Shown here in pieces: positions 53,619 through 63,486 of a stretch of 64,000 bases of DNA. The first letter of the stretch is position 1, and every line of letters begins with the position of its first letter. The position numbers were made by a program, and so were the translations under genes. The notes beneath the pieces are model-generated. The model ran no database searches, was not told where the DNA came from, and was given only the letters and a program-made list of their open reading frames with translations. Where the stretch lies: positions 434,001-498,000 of the forward strand of contig CAVVJO010000035.1 in NCBI GenBank assembly GCA_963748545.1. The letters run 5' to 3'. The DNA is from Roseiarcus sp963748545 (GTDB lineage: Bacteria > Pseudomonadota > Alphaproteobacteria > Rhizobiales > Beijerinckiaceae).

Positions 53619-56288
53619 ATGGGCATGAACGAAACGAGCAATAGCGACAAGCCGTCCGGCGCGGCGCCTCCGAAGGCGACCTTGCACCTGAAGCGGCCGG
53701 TCGAACAAGGCACAGTCCGCCAGAGCTTTTCGCACGGCCGCAGCAAAGCCGTGGTGGTCGAGAAGGTCAAGCGGCGCGTTTTAGGGCCTGGCGAGGCGCA
53801 GCCCCCCGCCGCGCCCACCGCGCCGCCGCCGCCGAAGCCGACGGTTTCGCTCGCCCCGGGCAAGGGGGCGCCGGCGCGACCGAGCGCGCCGCCTCCCAAG
53901 ACCGGGGTCGTGCTTCCGACGCTCACCGCCGAGCAGCGCGAGGCGCGCGCCAAGGCGTTGCTTGGCGCGAGGGCCCAGGAGGAAGAGGACCGCCGTCGTC
54001 AGGAGGCTGAGGCTGAAGCGCGCCGCGAGCGCGAGGCCCGCGAACGCGCCGAACGCGACGCAGCCGAAACGCGCAAGCGCGAGGAAGAGGTTCGTCGCGC
54101 CCAGGAAGCCAGTCTCAAGCGGCAAGTCGAAGAGGAGGCGCGGCGCCGCCTCGCCGGCGGCGAGCCGGCCCCGCCGCCCACGACCCCGCGCAGGCCGCCG
54201 CAGTCCCAGGTCCAGCCGCAGCCGCCCCAACCTTACCAGCCTGCCGCCTCGGCGGCCGCGCCGACTGTTTCCTCCGCGGCGCCCAGCGCCGGGGCCACAG
54301 ATGCGCCCCGTGTCGTCAAGCGCGCGCCCCTCGGCCCGATCCTGCCGCAAAAGGTGATGTTGCCGACGCCCCGTCCAACGCGCGGCGCCGAGCAGCGTAA
54401 CCGCGGCCGCCTGACGGTCACGACCGCGACCTCCGCCGAAGAGGAGCGCACCCGTTCGGTCGCCTCGTTCCGTCGTCGCACCCAGCGCCTGAAGGGCGGC
54501 GGGATGCAGGACCACAAGGAAAAGATCGCGCGCGAGATCGTCCTTCCTGAGGCGATCACGATTCAGGAACTGGCCGCCCGCATGTCCGAGAGGGCGGTCG
54601 ACGTGATCAAGCTCCTGATGCGCCAGGGACGGATGGTCACGCTGACCGACGTGCTTGACGCCGACACGGCCGAGCTGATCGCCGAGGAAATGGGCCACAC
54701 GGTCAAACGCGTGGCCAACTCCGACGTCGAGGACGGTCTGTTCGATCGTCCCGACGAGGAAGGCGCGCCGGTTCCGCGCCCGCCGATCGTAACGATCATG
54801 GGCCACGTCGACCACGGCAAGACGTCGCTGCTCGACGCAATTCGCCACGCCAATGTGGTGGCGGGCGAGGCCGGCGGCATCACGCAGCACATCGGCGCCT
54901 ACCAAGTCATCGCTCCCGGCGGCCAGGCGATCACCTTCATCGACACGCCAGGCCACGCGGCCTTCACCGCCATGCGCGCTCGCGGCGCGAAGGTGACGGA
55001 CATCGTGGTTCTGGTGGTGGCGGCCGATGACGGCGTCATGCCTCAGACGATCGAGGCGATCCGCCATGCCAAGGCGGCCGGCGCTCCGATCATCGTTGCG
55101 GTCAACAAGGTCGACAAGCCTGAGGCCAATCCCTCGCGCGTGATGCAGGAATTGCTGCAGCACGACGTGCAGGTCGAAACGTTCGGCGGCGACACCCTGG
55201 CCGTCGAGGTCTCGGCGACCAAGCAGATCAACCTCGACAAGCTCCTCGAGGCGATCGCGCTGCAAGCCGAACTGCTCGATCTCGTAGCCGATCCGTCCCG
55301 CAGCGCCGAAGGGACGGTCATCGAGGCGCGACTCGATCGCGGCCGCGGCCCGGTCGCGACCGTGCTGATTCAGCGGGGCACGCTGAAGGTCGGCGACCTC
55401 GTGGTCGCGGGTTCGCACTGGGGTCGCGTTCGGGCGCTGATCAACGACAAGGGCCTGGCGCTCACCGAAGCGCCGCCAGCCATGCCGGTCGAGGTGCTCG
55501 GCTTCTCGGGCGCGCCCGAGGCCGGCGATCGCGTCGCCGTCGTCGAGTCGGAGGCGCGTGCGCGCGAGATCACCGAGTATCGCGAGCGTATGAGGCGCGA
55601 GAAGGCGGTGGCGCGCGGGCCCGCGGTGCGCACCTCGCTTTCCGATATGATGAGCAACCTCAAGGCCGCCGGGCGCAAAGAGTTGCCGGTCGTGGTCAAG
55701 GGCGACGTGCAGGGCTCGGTCGAAGCGATCACCGCCGCGGTCGAGAAGCTTGGCAACGACGAGGTCACGGCGCGGGTCATCCACGGCGGGGTCGGCGGCG
55801 TCACCGAGTCGGACGTCACGCTGGCGGAGGCCTCGAAGGCGGTCATCCTCGGCTTCAACGTGCGCGCCCACAAAGAGGCGCGCGAACTCGCCGAGCAGTC
55901 CGGCATCGAGATCCGCTACTACAACATCATCTACAATCTGGTGGATGACGTGAAGGCGGCTCTTTCGGGCATGCTGTCGCCGACGTTGCGTGAAACCATG
56001 CTCGGAAATGCGCAGATCCTCGAGATCTTCCACATCTCGAAGGTCGGCAATGTCGCGGGCTGCCGGGTCACCGACGGGGTCGTCCAGCGCGGCGCGCATG
56101 TGCGGCTCATCCGCGACAATGTCGTCGTCCACGAGGGCAAGCTGTCGACGCTCAAGCGCTTCAAGGACGAAGTCGCCCAGGTTCAGGCGGGCCAGGAATG
56201 CGGCATGGCGTTCGAGAACTATCAGGACATGCGCGCAGCCGACGTCATCGAGTGCTACAACGTCGAGGAAATCCGCCGCACGCTGTGA
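53619..56288 (+). CDS. infB: Translation initiation factor IF-2
   Basis: 889-residue GTPase that brings fMet-tRNA to the 30S subunit. The N-terminal half is an Ala/Glu/Arg-rich coiled coil. The G-domain has GHVDHGKTSLLDAI (G1 near 395), DTPGHAAFTAMRARGAKVTD (G3 near 443) and NKVDKPEANP (G4 near 495). The C-terminal domains end GQECGMAFENYQDMRAADVI. ATG 53619 lies 2 bp after ylxR. Start 53625 is also possible. Confidence 0.97.
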   Translation: MGMNETSNSDKPSGAAPPKATLHLKRPVEQGTVRQSFSHGRSKAVVVEKVKRRVLGPGEAQPPAAPTAPPPPKPTVSLAPGKGAPARPSAPPPKTGVVLPTLTAEQREARAKALLGARAQEEEDRRRQEAEAEARREREARERAERDAAETRKREEEVRRAQEASLKRQVEEEARRRLAGGEPAPPPTTPRRPPQSQVQPQPPQPYQPAASAAAPTVSSAAPSAGATDAPRVVKRAPLGPILPQKVMLPTPRPTRGAEQRNRGRLTVTTATSAEEERTRSVASFRRRTQRLKGGGMQDHKEKIAREIVLPEAITIQELAARMSERAVDVIKLLMRQGRMVTLTDVLDADTAELIAEEMGHTVKRVANSDVEDGLFDRPDEEGAPVPRPPIVTIMGHVDHGKTSLLDAIRHANVVAGEAGGITQHIGAYQVIAPGGQAITFIDTPGHAAFTAMRARGAKVTDIVVLVVAADDGVMPQTIEAIRHAKAAGAPIIVAVNKVDKPEANPSRVMQELLQHDVQVETFGGDTLAVEVSATKQINLDKLLEAIALQAELLDLVADPSRSAEGTVIEARLDRGRGPVATVLIQRGTLKVGDLVVAGSHWGRVRALINDKGLALTEAPPAMPVEVLGFSGAPEAGDRVAVVESEARAREITEYRERMRREKAVARGPAVRTSLSDMMSNLKAAGRKELPVVVKGDVQGSVEAITAAVEKLGNDEVTARVIHGGVGGVTESDVTLAEASKAVILGFNVRAHKEARELAEQSGIEIRYYNIIYNLVDDVKAALSGMLSPTLRETMLGNAQILEIFHISKVGNVAGCRVTDGVVQRGAHVRLIRDNVVVHEGKLSTLKRFKDEVAQVQAGQECGMAFENYQDMRAADVIECYNVEEIRRTL

Positions 56289-56350
56289 TGGGCGTCCGGC
56301 CTGGAAAGCGGACCATGAGGGCGAACGTCACGCGCGCCGCCGAGGGTTTC

Positions 56351-56385
56351 GACCGCCGTTCGACGCCGCGCGCCGAACGGCGGTC
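56351..56385. other. Perfect 12-bp inverted repeat between infB and rbfA
   Basis: GACCGCCGTTCG (56351-56362) and CGAACGGCGGTC (56374-56385) with an 11-base loop. No T-run follows, so it is not a clear terminator; an RNA-processing hairpin or a rho-dependent pause is possible in the 283-bp gap. Confidence 0.4.
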
Positions 56386-56571
56386 CTCCATCGCGGCCCG
56401 GACAGGGATCATTGGCGGTCTGTCGTCGAGCGGGGCCCGAAGGTGGCGCTGACCTTCGTGGCTTTGCCAGGCTTCTCGGCGCAACCGGCGACGGTCTAAC
56501 TTCCGGAAGGTCGCCCAAGCGACCCGACTTCCCTCCATTCCGCGCGCGGAAAAAGCGCCAGGTTGCATCCG

Positions 56572-56991
56572 ATGTCCCGATCCTCTCCCAAGTCCCCCAC
56601 GCCGACCCACCGTCTCGAGAGAGTCGGTGAATTGATCCGCCACGCGATGGCCGAGATTCTCGCGCGCGGCGACGTGCCCGATGACGTCCTCGAGCGCCAT
56701 CCGGTCACGGTCAACGCCGTGCGGATGTCGCCGGATCTCAAGGTCGCGATCCTTTCGGTGATGCCGCTCGGCGGCCGGGACGCCGCCGCGACCATCGACG
56801 CGCTCAATCGCCACAAGAAGGAACTCAGAACCCTGATCGCGCACAAGATCAATCTTCAATTCGCTCCCGACCTTCGGTTCACGCTCAATTCGAGCTTCGA
56901 GGCGCAGGCGCGCATCGACGCGCTCCTGCGCTCGCCGGAGGTGGCGCGCGACCTCGAACCGCGCGACGCCGTCGAGGGAGACGAGCCTTGA
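56572..56991 (+). CDS. rbfA: 30S ribosome-binding factor RbfA
   Basis: 139-residue cold-shock KH-domain factor for 16S rRNA 5'-end maturation. THRLERVGELIRHAMAEILA and DLKVAILSVMPLGGRDAAAT are typical, as is LQFAPDLRFTLNSSFEAQAR. ATG 56572 starts the conserved part. Its stop overlaps truB as TTGA. Confidence 0.95.
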   Translation: MSRSSPKSPTPTHRLERVGELIRHAMAEILARGDVPDDVLERHPVTVNAVRMSPDLKVAILSVMPLGGRDAAATIDALNRHKKELRTLIAHKINLQFAPDLRFTLNSSFEAQARIDALLRSPEVARDLEPRDAVEGDEP

Positions 56992-57953
56992 TCGACGAAG
57001 CGGTGGACTCGGCGCGGGTCCCGCCCGAGCGTGACGGCAGACGGGGCAGATCGCCGCAAAAGCGATCGACCCGGGTCGAGGTCAACGGCTGGATCAATCT
57101 CGACAAGCCGGTCGGGGTCTCGTCGACCCAAGCGGTCGGCCGTCTGAAATTCTTGTTCAACGCCAAGAAGGCAGGACACGCCGGCACGCTCGATCCGCTG
57201 GCTTCCGGCGTTCTTCCGGTGGCGTTCGGCGAGGCGACCAAGACCGTGCCCGTGGTCCAGGACGGAGCCAAGGCTTACCGGTTTCGGGTGCGATGGGGCG
57301 AGGAAAGCGCGACCGACGACGCCGAAGGCGCAATCGTCGCCCGTTCAGACCGCCGTCCGAGCCCGGCCGAGATCGAGGCGGCTCTTCCGCCCTTCACCGG
57401 CCTGATCGAACAGACTCCGCCAACCTTTTCGGCGATCAAGATCGACGGCGCGCGCGCTTACGATCTGGCGCGCGAAGGCGAGACTTTCGAGATCGCCGCT
57501 CGGCCGATCCATGTCTATCGCCTGGCGCTTATCGAGGTCGACGCCGACACCGCCGTCCTCGAGGCGGAATGCGGCAAGGGCGCCTATGTGCGCGCGATTG
57601 CGCGCGACCTCGGCCGGGCGCTCGGCTGCTATGGCCACGTCATTGAGCTCAGGCGCACGCGAGTCGGACCCTTTTCGGCCGATGTCGGGATCCCGCTCGA
57701 CCGCCTGCCCGACAACTCCGAACTGATGGCGCGCGCCATGCTCCCGCTTCAGGCCGGCCTTTCCGAGCTGGCTTCGCTCCCGGTCGACCGCAGCGGCGCC
57801 GCGACGCTTAGGCGCGGACAGGCGCTGCTGGTGCGCGGATCGGCGACTGCGGAAGGACCGGCTTGGGCGTCTTGTTTCGGCGCGCCGATCGCCTTCGGCG
57901 TCATCGAGGGCGGCTATTTCGTTTCGACCCGCGTTTTCAACCTGAAGGGATAG
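56988..57953 (+). CDS. truB: tRNA pseudouridine-55 synthase TruB
   Basis: 321 residues. GWINLDKPVGVSSTQAVGRL, then the catalytic motif HAGTLDPLASGVLPVAFGEA with the nucleophilic Asp, and GAYVRAIARDLGRALGCYGH. TTG start overlaps the rbfA stop (TTGA), typical for coupling. The usual next gene, rpsO, is not downstream here. Confidence 0.95.
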   Translation: MIDEAVDSARVPPERDGRRGRSPQKRSTRVEVNGWINLDKPVGVSSTQAVGRLKFLFNAKKAGHAGTLDPLASGVLPVAFGEATKTVPVVQDGAKAYRFRVRWGEESATDDAEGAIVARSDRRPSPAEIEAALPPFTGLIEQTPPTFSAIKIDGARAYDLAREGETFEIAARPIHVYRLALIEVDADTAVLEAECGKGAYVRAIARDLGRALGCYGHVIELRRTRVGPFSADVGIPLDRLPDNSELMARAMLPLQAGLSELASLPVDRSGAATLRRGQALLVRGSATAEGPAWASCFGAPIAFGVIEGGYFVSTRVFNLKG

Positions 57954-58158
57954 CGGCCCGCAGCCTTATTGGATGGCGAGGTTCGCCCCTTTGGGTCCTG
58001 CCCGATCAGCTCTCGATGTGCGCAATACGACAGGGTGGTTGGCGCTACCGGGCAGCCGCGCCAATGCCGGTCAGTCGGACGATAGGTCGCTCAATCATCC
58101 CTTGCCGTTGACTTCCAAGTTCGTTTATTCGTTCCGAGGCCGAGGGTAGGGAACGGGG

Positions 58159-59923
58159 ATGCCGGAGCGGGATCATTCGGACGACGAGGGCAAGAAGATT
58201 TCGCGTCGTCGGGTTCTCCAAGCCGCCGGATCGGCGGCGGGCGCGGCGATCGGCGGCGTACAGGTCGCGCAAGCCGGGCCGGCCGCCGGCGCGCCAGCGG
58301 CCGAACAAGCCGCCGAGGAGGTCGAGGTCGAGGAACTCAACTCCGCATGGAACGACGTCGCCGGCGCTGATCAGCGCGAGTTTCCGCTCAACGATCCGAA
58401 GCTACTGGAGATTTTTGGCTACACGGAGTGGCTGAGTTACGAACCGGGCGAGTCGGTTCGCCTATTCGTCCACACCACGGCCCCGACCTACGAGATCGAG
58501 GTCCTGCGCGACGGTCTGAAGCCGCTGAAGGTCTGGTCGATGTCGGGAGCCCGCGGCGTCCGACAGCAGACGCCGGACAACGCTTACGCAGTCGGTTGCG
58601 GCTGGGGCGAACCCGTCGTGATTGCGGTCGACGTCTCTTGGCCGTCCGGGTTCTACCTGATCATCCTACGCGCGATCGCTCCCAACGGAAAGACGATGGA
58701 GCGCGAAGCGGGCTTCGTCCTCCGGCCGAAGAAAGGCGAGCCCCGGGGCCGGATCGCCTTGATCGTGCGGACCGCGACCGCAACCGCCTACAACGACTGG
58801 GGCGGAGGGAATTCCTATCGCACGATCGTCGACGGCCGGTCGAAGGGGATCCTCGCGCCGCGCCTGTCGCTTCAACGGCCGTGGGGGCGGGGGTTCCTGC
58901 GCCTGCCTGTCGGCGCGCCGCGCCATTCCGAGACGCCCGATCTGGCGCCGTTCGCCTCGCCGATCTTCCAGTATGTCGACTGGGCGCTGACGCGTGGCTA
59001 CTCGCGCCATTACAGCGACGCCGGCTGGGCCTATTACGAGCGGCCGTTCGTGATCTGGCTGGAGCGGAACGGGTACGCGCTCGACTATTTCACTCAGCAC
59101 GACCTGCAGTTCCGGCCCGATTGCCTCGACGGCTACCCTTGCGCGGTCATCATGGGGCACGACGAATATTGGTCGTGGGAGATGCGCGACACGATCGAGG
59201 CCTTCACCCGCAAAGGCGGGCGAGTCGCGCGGTTCGGCGGGAATTTTCTCTGGCAGGTCCGTATCGAAGATGGCGGAAGGACGCAGGTCGCCTACAAGGC
59301 GACGCCCGACCCTGAACTCCGCGTCCGCGCCGACCCGGACGACGACCAACTGGGATGCGAAGATCGTCAACCGACCCGCCGCCACCACGTTCGGCCTGAC
59401 CGGCGTCGGCGGCATCTATGTCCGGACGGGCGCGACCACGCCGCGCGCCCCAGGCGGCTTCACGATCTACCGGCCCGACCACTGGGTGTTCGAGGGGACC
59501 GACGCCTATTACGGCGACATGTTCGGCGCCGCGCCGTCGCGCATCCTGGCTTTCGAGGTTGACGGCGTCGATTACACCTTCCGCGGCGGTCTGCCCTATC
59601 CGACTCATGTCGACGCCGCACCGGAAAGCCTGCAGATCCTCGCCATGGCGCCCGCGGTGCGCGGTGAACCCCCAGCGCGCCACGGCGGACTCATCATGGC
59701 CCCGTTGGAAATGCCGTCCAAAGACCACTGGCCGCTCTTCTACGACATTGAGAATCTCGATTACGGCGCGGCGATGATGAGCGTCATGAGCGCGGGCGCA
59801 GGCGAAGTGTTCACCGCCGGCTGCTGCGGCTGGATGGACGGCCTGACCCACAATGATTTCGTCGTGACGACCATCACGAAGAACGTGCTCGACCAATTCT
59901 CGCGGGCTCACGGCTCGCAGTAA
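58159..59923 (+). CDS. Tat-exported DMFA2-domain (N,N-dimethylformamidase large subunit-like) protein, frameshift near 59340
   Basis: 587 residues after correction. The N-terminus has a twin-arginine pattern (SRRRVLQAAGSAAGAAIGG). The body resembles the C-terminal domain of the N,N-dimethylformamidase beta subunit: TATAYNDWGGGNSYRTIVDG, then YSRHYSDAGWAYYERPFVIW, GHDEYWSWEMRDTIEAFTRK and GGRVARFGGNFLWQVR. The second frame continues with NWDAKIVNRPAATTFGLTGV and ends DGLTHNDFVVTTITKNVLDQ. One extra base between 59335 and 59348 accounts for the shift. Substrate unknown. Confidence 0.75.
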
Positions 59924-59946
59924 GGCGATGAGCGCGAGTGACCGAT

Positions 59947-60081
59947 TTGGCGGACACCAAACTCTTCCTTGCGGTTTTGTACGTCCGCCAACTCGCCTAT
60001 TCGCGCCGTTCGGCCAAAGCTTGACGTCCGGCTGTTCACGCCGTTCCGGCGGCGGCGTTCCGACGGTATTCTCGGCGTGAA
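59947..60081. other. Two spaced inverted repeats in a convergent gap
   Basis: TTGGCGGAC (59947-59955) with GTCCGCCAA (59983-59991), and TTCACGCCG (60035-60043) with CGGCGTGAA (60073-60081). Each is a perfect nine-base match. They lie between two genes that converge; either could fold in RNA. No clear T-run. Confidence 0.35.
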
Positions 60082-60104
60082 TGGGAGCCTGACCCCGACG
60101 GCTC

Positions 60105-61866
60105 CTACTTCCAGGCGTCGAACGCCTTCTGTAGCATCGCATCGCCTTCGGCCGACTTCTGGAAGACCAGCTTGGCGATTCGGTTGTCGTTCAGCAGCAG
60201 CGGGAAGTCGAACCATGCGCGAGTTTGCATGAGGTCGAGATTGCGCGCGGCGTCCTGGTCGGTCTTGGCCAGCGCAAACAGGAAGTAGTCGTCGCCGATC
60301 TTGACCTTGACCGCGTTCAAAGCCTCGGAGGCGGTGGAGTCGAGCTTGCGCATCTGCGGTAGGCCGACGTCCTTGAAGCCGTTGAACGGCGCGCCGTCTT
60401 GGAAGGTGAACTTCAGGTCGATCGTATGCGTGGCCTGGAGCGTCGGATCGGCGTTCTTCCGCAGGATCATCGAGGCGTGCATCTTGAGGTCCGGGATATC
60501 GGCGTCGGCCTCAACGGCCACGGCGCTCGGCTGTCCCTGAGGGGCGGGAATCGTCGACCAGACCGTGGAGCCGAGGTTGACCACCGGCTTCTGAGGATTG
60601 TCAGCCGACGCGATCAGCATCGCCGCCCGCCCCGCGCTTGGGAGTTGCGGTTCGGCTTGAGCCTCCTGCTGCGGAGGGTTGGCAGGCGCTGCGCCCTCGG
60701 GCGCCGGGGCGGGTTGCGACGGCCCGCAGCCGAGGGCTGCGTTGCGGAATCCGTCTCGGATGAGGACGGCTGCGCCCGCTGGGCGATCTTCGCCGGGCCC
60801 TGATTGGCCTCCGGCGCGGATGGCGCCGGCGGATTGATGGCGAGATCCTGAGGCTTCTGTCGCATGACGATCGCCACGACGGCGACCGACAGAACAATGC
60901 CGAGCACAAGCGCAAGCGCCGCCCATGGCCATGATCGCCGCCTCTCCACCGGAGCCGTCGGCGCGACCGGCCGCAGACCTTCCGCTTCCGGGCGGCCGTG
61001 GCCGACGCGTTCGCCGTCGATCGGCACGTCCGGGACTATGTCGAGCGATTCGGCTTCGTCTGGTGCGCGGGAGACGATCGGAGGAGCGCCCGACCTTCCC
61101 TCCGTGCGCGCCTCCTCGCTCGGTACGACGGCCGCAAGGCTAGCGGAGTCCGAGGCGTCGTCGCTCCCCTTCGAGACGATCACGGGCGGGGCGGCCACGT
61201 CGGTCGTGTTCGGCGAGGAAACCTGGACCACGGGCGGCTTCGCCGTTTCGGCGAGCGATGAGCCTGCGGGTCTCCCCGATACGGGAGGAGGTTGACGTAA
61301 AGGCGCGGTTGGGGCGGCAGGGCGAGCGGGCCCCAAGGGGCGAGGGTCGAGCGGGCGAGTTTCGGTGCGCCGAGTTTCGACAGCACGAGACGTCGGAGGC
61401 GCGGGAGGAGTAGCCCGCGGCGGCTGGACCGTGCTCGCGCCGGGCTGAGGCGCATGCACCGCAGTAGACGCCGCGGGAGCCGGATTTGCAGCCTGGCGCG
61501 CCAGGGAGCCCGGGACTCGGAGCCGGCGGCGGGGGGCTCTGCGGCGGAGAGGCCTGAGGGGCCGGCGCGGGCGCCGACCTGGGGTTTGACCCGACCGGCG
61601 GACGCGGCTTCCGCGGCCGGTGGAGCGGCCTCCGTCGCATGACCGGCTGCAGCAGGCGCAAATTTCTCCTCGACCGCCTCGATCGCCTTGTCGAGCGCGG
61701 CTTCCTCGCGCTCAATATCGCTCTCCGGCAACGGCGGACGCAACGAACGCAGTTGCGTCACCAGCGCCTTGCGCGCGCGCTCATAGATCGCCCGCCGGGC
61801 CGCGGCGGGGCTGGAAGGCGGCAGGTTGGCGACGGCGCGCGTGAGCAGCGATTGATAGTCAGCCAT
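60105..61866 (-). CDS. Single-pass membrane protein with conserved N- and C-terminal domains, three frameshifts
   Basis: 586 residues after corrections. The N-domain (ADYQSLLTRAVANLPPSSPA, EREEAALDKAIEAVEEKF) is a helical module I recall in hypothetical proteins of related alphaproteobacteria. A long Pro/Ala-rich stretch follows, then a membrane helix (WPWAALALVLGIVLSVAVVA) and a C-terminal domain (PQKPVVNLGSTVWSTIPAPQ, SEALNAVKVKIGDDYFLFAL, MQTRAWFDFPLLLNDNRIAK). Frame changes fall at the plus-strand GGGG 61581-61584 and CCC 61509-61511 (one extra base each) and at GG 60721-60722 (one missing). The start ATG 61866 is 29 bp after purA. Function unknown. Confidence 0.7.
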
Positions 61867-61895
61867 GCGACATCCGCTCGACGGTCTCCGGCCGG

Positions 61896-63191
61896 TCAAT
61901 CCTGAAAGGGATCGTGAACGAGGATCGTATCGTCCCGCTCGGGACTTGTAGACAGAAGCGCGACCGGAACGCCAACCAATTCCTCGATCCGGCGCACGTA
62001 TTTGATCGCCTGCGCCGGAAGCTCGGCCCAGGACCGCGCCTTGCCGGTCACGCCTTTCCAGCCTTCGATGGTTTCGTAGATCGGTTCGATCCGCTCCTGG
62101 GCGGATTGCGAGGCCGGCAGATAGTCGAGGTCCTTGCCGTCCAGCCGATAGCCGGTTGCGACCTTGATCTCATCGAAGCCGTCGAGAATGTCGAGCTTGG
62201 TCAGCGCAATTCCGTCGATGCCGGACGTCAGCGCCGCTTGCCGCGCCAGCACGGCGTCGAACCAGCCGCAGCGCCGGGCGCGGCCGGTGTTGGTGCCGAA
62301 TTCATTGCCGCGCTTGCCGAGCAGCCGGCCGATGTCGTTGTCCTGCTCAGTCGGGAACGGTCCGGCGCCGACGCGCGTGACATAGGCCTTGGCGATGCCG
62401 AGCACATAACCGATCGCGCCGGGTCCCATGCCCGAACCAGTAGCGGCGTTCGCCGCCACCGTGTTCGAAGAGGTAACAAACGGATACGTCCCGTGATCGA
62501 CGTCGAGCAGGGCGCCTTGCGCGCCTTCGAACAGGATGCGCTTGCCCGCGCGCCGCTCGCGGTCGAGCAGCGCGAAGGTCGGCGCCATGAAGGGCAGGAT
62601 CTTCGGCGCGATCGCGAGGAGCTCCTCGCGGATGGCGCTTGCGTTCGGCGGGGACAGGCCGAGCCCGCGGGAAAGCGGGTCGTGGTGGGCGAGCAGCCGC
62701 TCGATCTTGTCGTCCAGCGCATCGGGCTCGGCGAGATCCATGAGCCGAATCGCGCGGCGAGCGACCTTGTCTTCGTAAGCGGGTCCAATGCCACGCTTGG
62801 TGGTGCCGATCTTGGTTCCCCGGGCGGAAGCCGATTCGCGGTGGGCGTCGAGTTCGCGGTGCAACGAAAGGATCAGCGGGACGTTCTCGGCGATCTTCAG
62901 GGTGTCCGGCGTCACCTCGACCCCCTGCCCGCGAATCTTCTCGATCTCGTCGATAAGGTGATAAGGGTCGAGGACGACCCCGTTGCCGATCACGGACAGT
63001 TTTCCCGGGCGGACGATGCCCGAGGGAAGCAGAGCGAGCTTGAACACCTTGCCGTCGATCACCAGCGTGTGGCCGGCGTTGTGGCCGCCCTGGAAGCGGA
63101 CGACAACGTCCGCGCCGACCGACAGCCAGTCGACGATCTTGCCCTTCCCTTCGTCGCCCCACTGAGCGCCGACCACCACGACATTGGCCAC
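61896..63191 (-). CDS. purA: Adenylosuccinate synthetase
   Basis: Converts IMP to adenylosuccinate with GTP. 431 residues, the standard length. GTP-site WGDEGKGKIVDWL near 13, catalytic HNAGHTLVIDGKVFKLALLP near 40, IGTTKRGIGPAYEDKVARRA near 126 and the C-terminal TKLDILDGFDEIKVATGYRL are present. The start is a GTG at 63191, where the protein begins VANVVVVGAQWGDEGKGKIV; no ATG fits. Followed 29 bp later by the membrane protein. Confidence 0.96.
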   Translation of the reverse strand: MANVVVVGAQWGDEGKGKIVDWLSVGADVVVRFQGGHNAGHTLVIDGKVFKLALLPSGIVRPGKLSVIGNGVVLDPYHLIDEIEKIRGQGVEVTPDTLKIAENVPLILSLHRELDAHRESASARGTKIGTTKRGIGPAYEDKVARRAIRLMDLAEPDALDDKIERLLAHHDPLSRGLGLSPPNASAIREELLAIAPKILPFMAPTFALLDRERRAGKRILFEGAQGALLDVDHGTYPFVTSSNTVAANAATGSGMGPGAIGYVLGIAKAYVTRVGAGPFPTEQDNDIGRLLGKRGNEFGTNTGRARRCGWFDAVLARQAALTSGIDGIALTKLDILDGFDEIKVATGYRLDGKDLDYLPASQSAQERIEPIYETIEGWKGVTGKARSWAELPAQAIKYVRRIEELVGVPVALLSTSPERDDTILVHDPFQD

Positions 63192-63486
63192 CGACCTTCG
63201 CCCTCCTTGGCTGCCTTGAAAGCGTGAAACCCCGGCGCCAGACAATAAGCTGGGGCCGGGGCTTATTGCGGAAATGGCGTAGACGATTGGGATAGCGGAG
63301 TAAAGCCGCGCATTAGGCGAAGCCTGTTTGGTTCCTTCCCTCCCTTTGCGGTTTGAACGTGGCGGCGCCGCCCTCATCGCCGCCCCAGCGACGCGCCCTG
63401 GAAAATCGGCGCGCCCGTCTTGGATTGGCCGCCGGCAATGTCCATATCCCCGGCGCGGGCGGTTAAGGCCCGAATCGGAGACCGTC

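Noticed and set aside
56289..56571. Small open frames between infB and rbfA
   Set aside because: They overlap the inverted repeat and have no family features or start signals.
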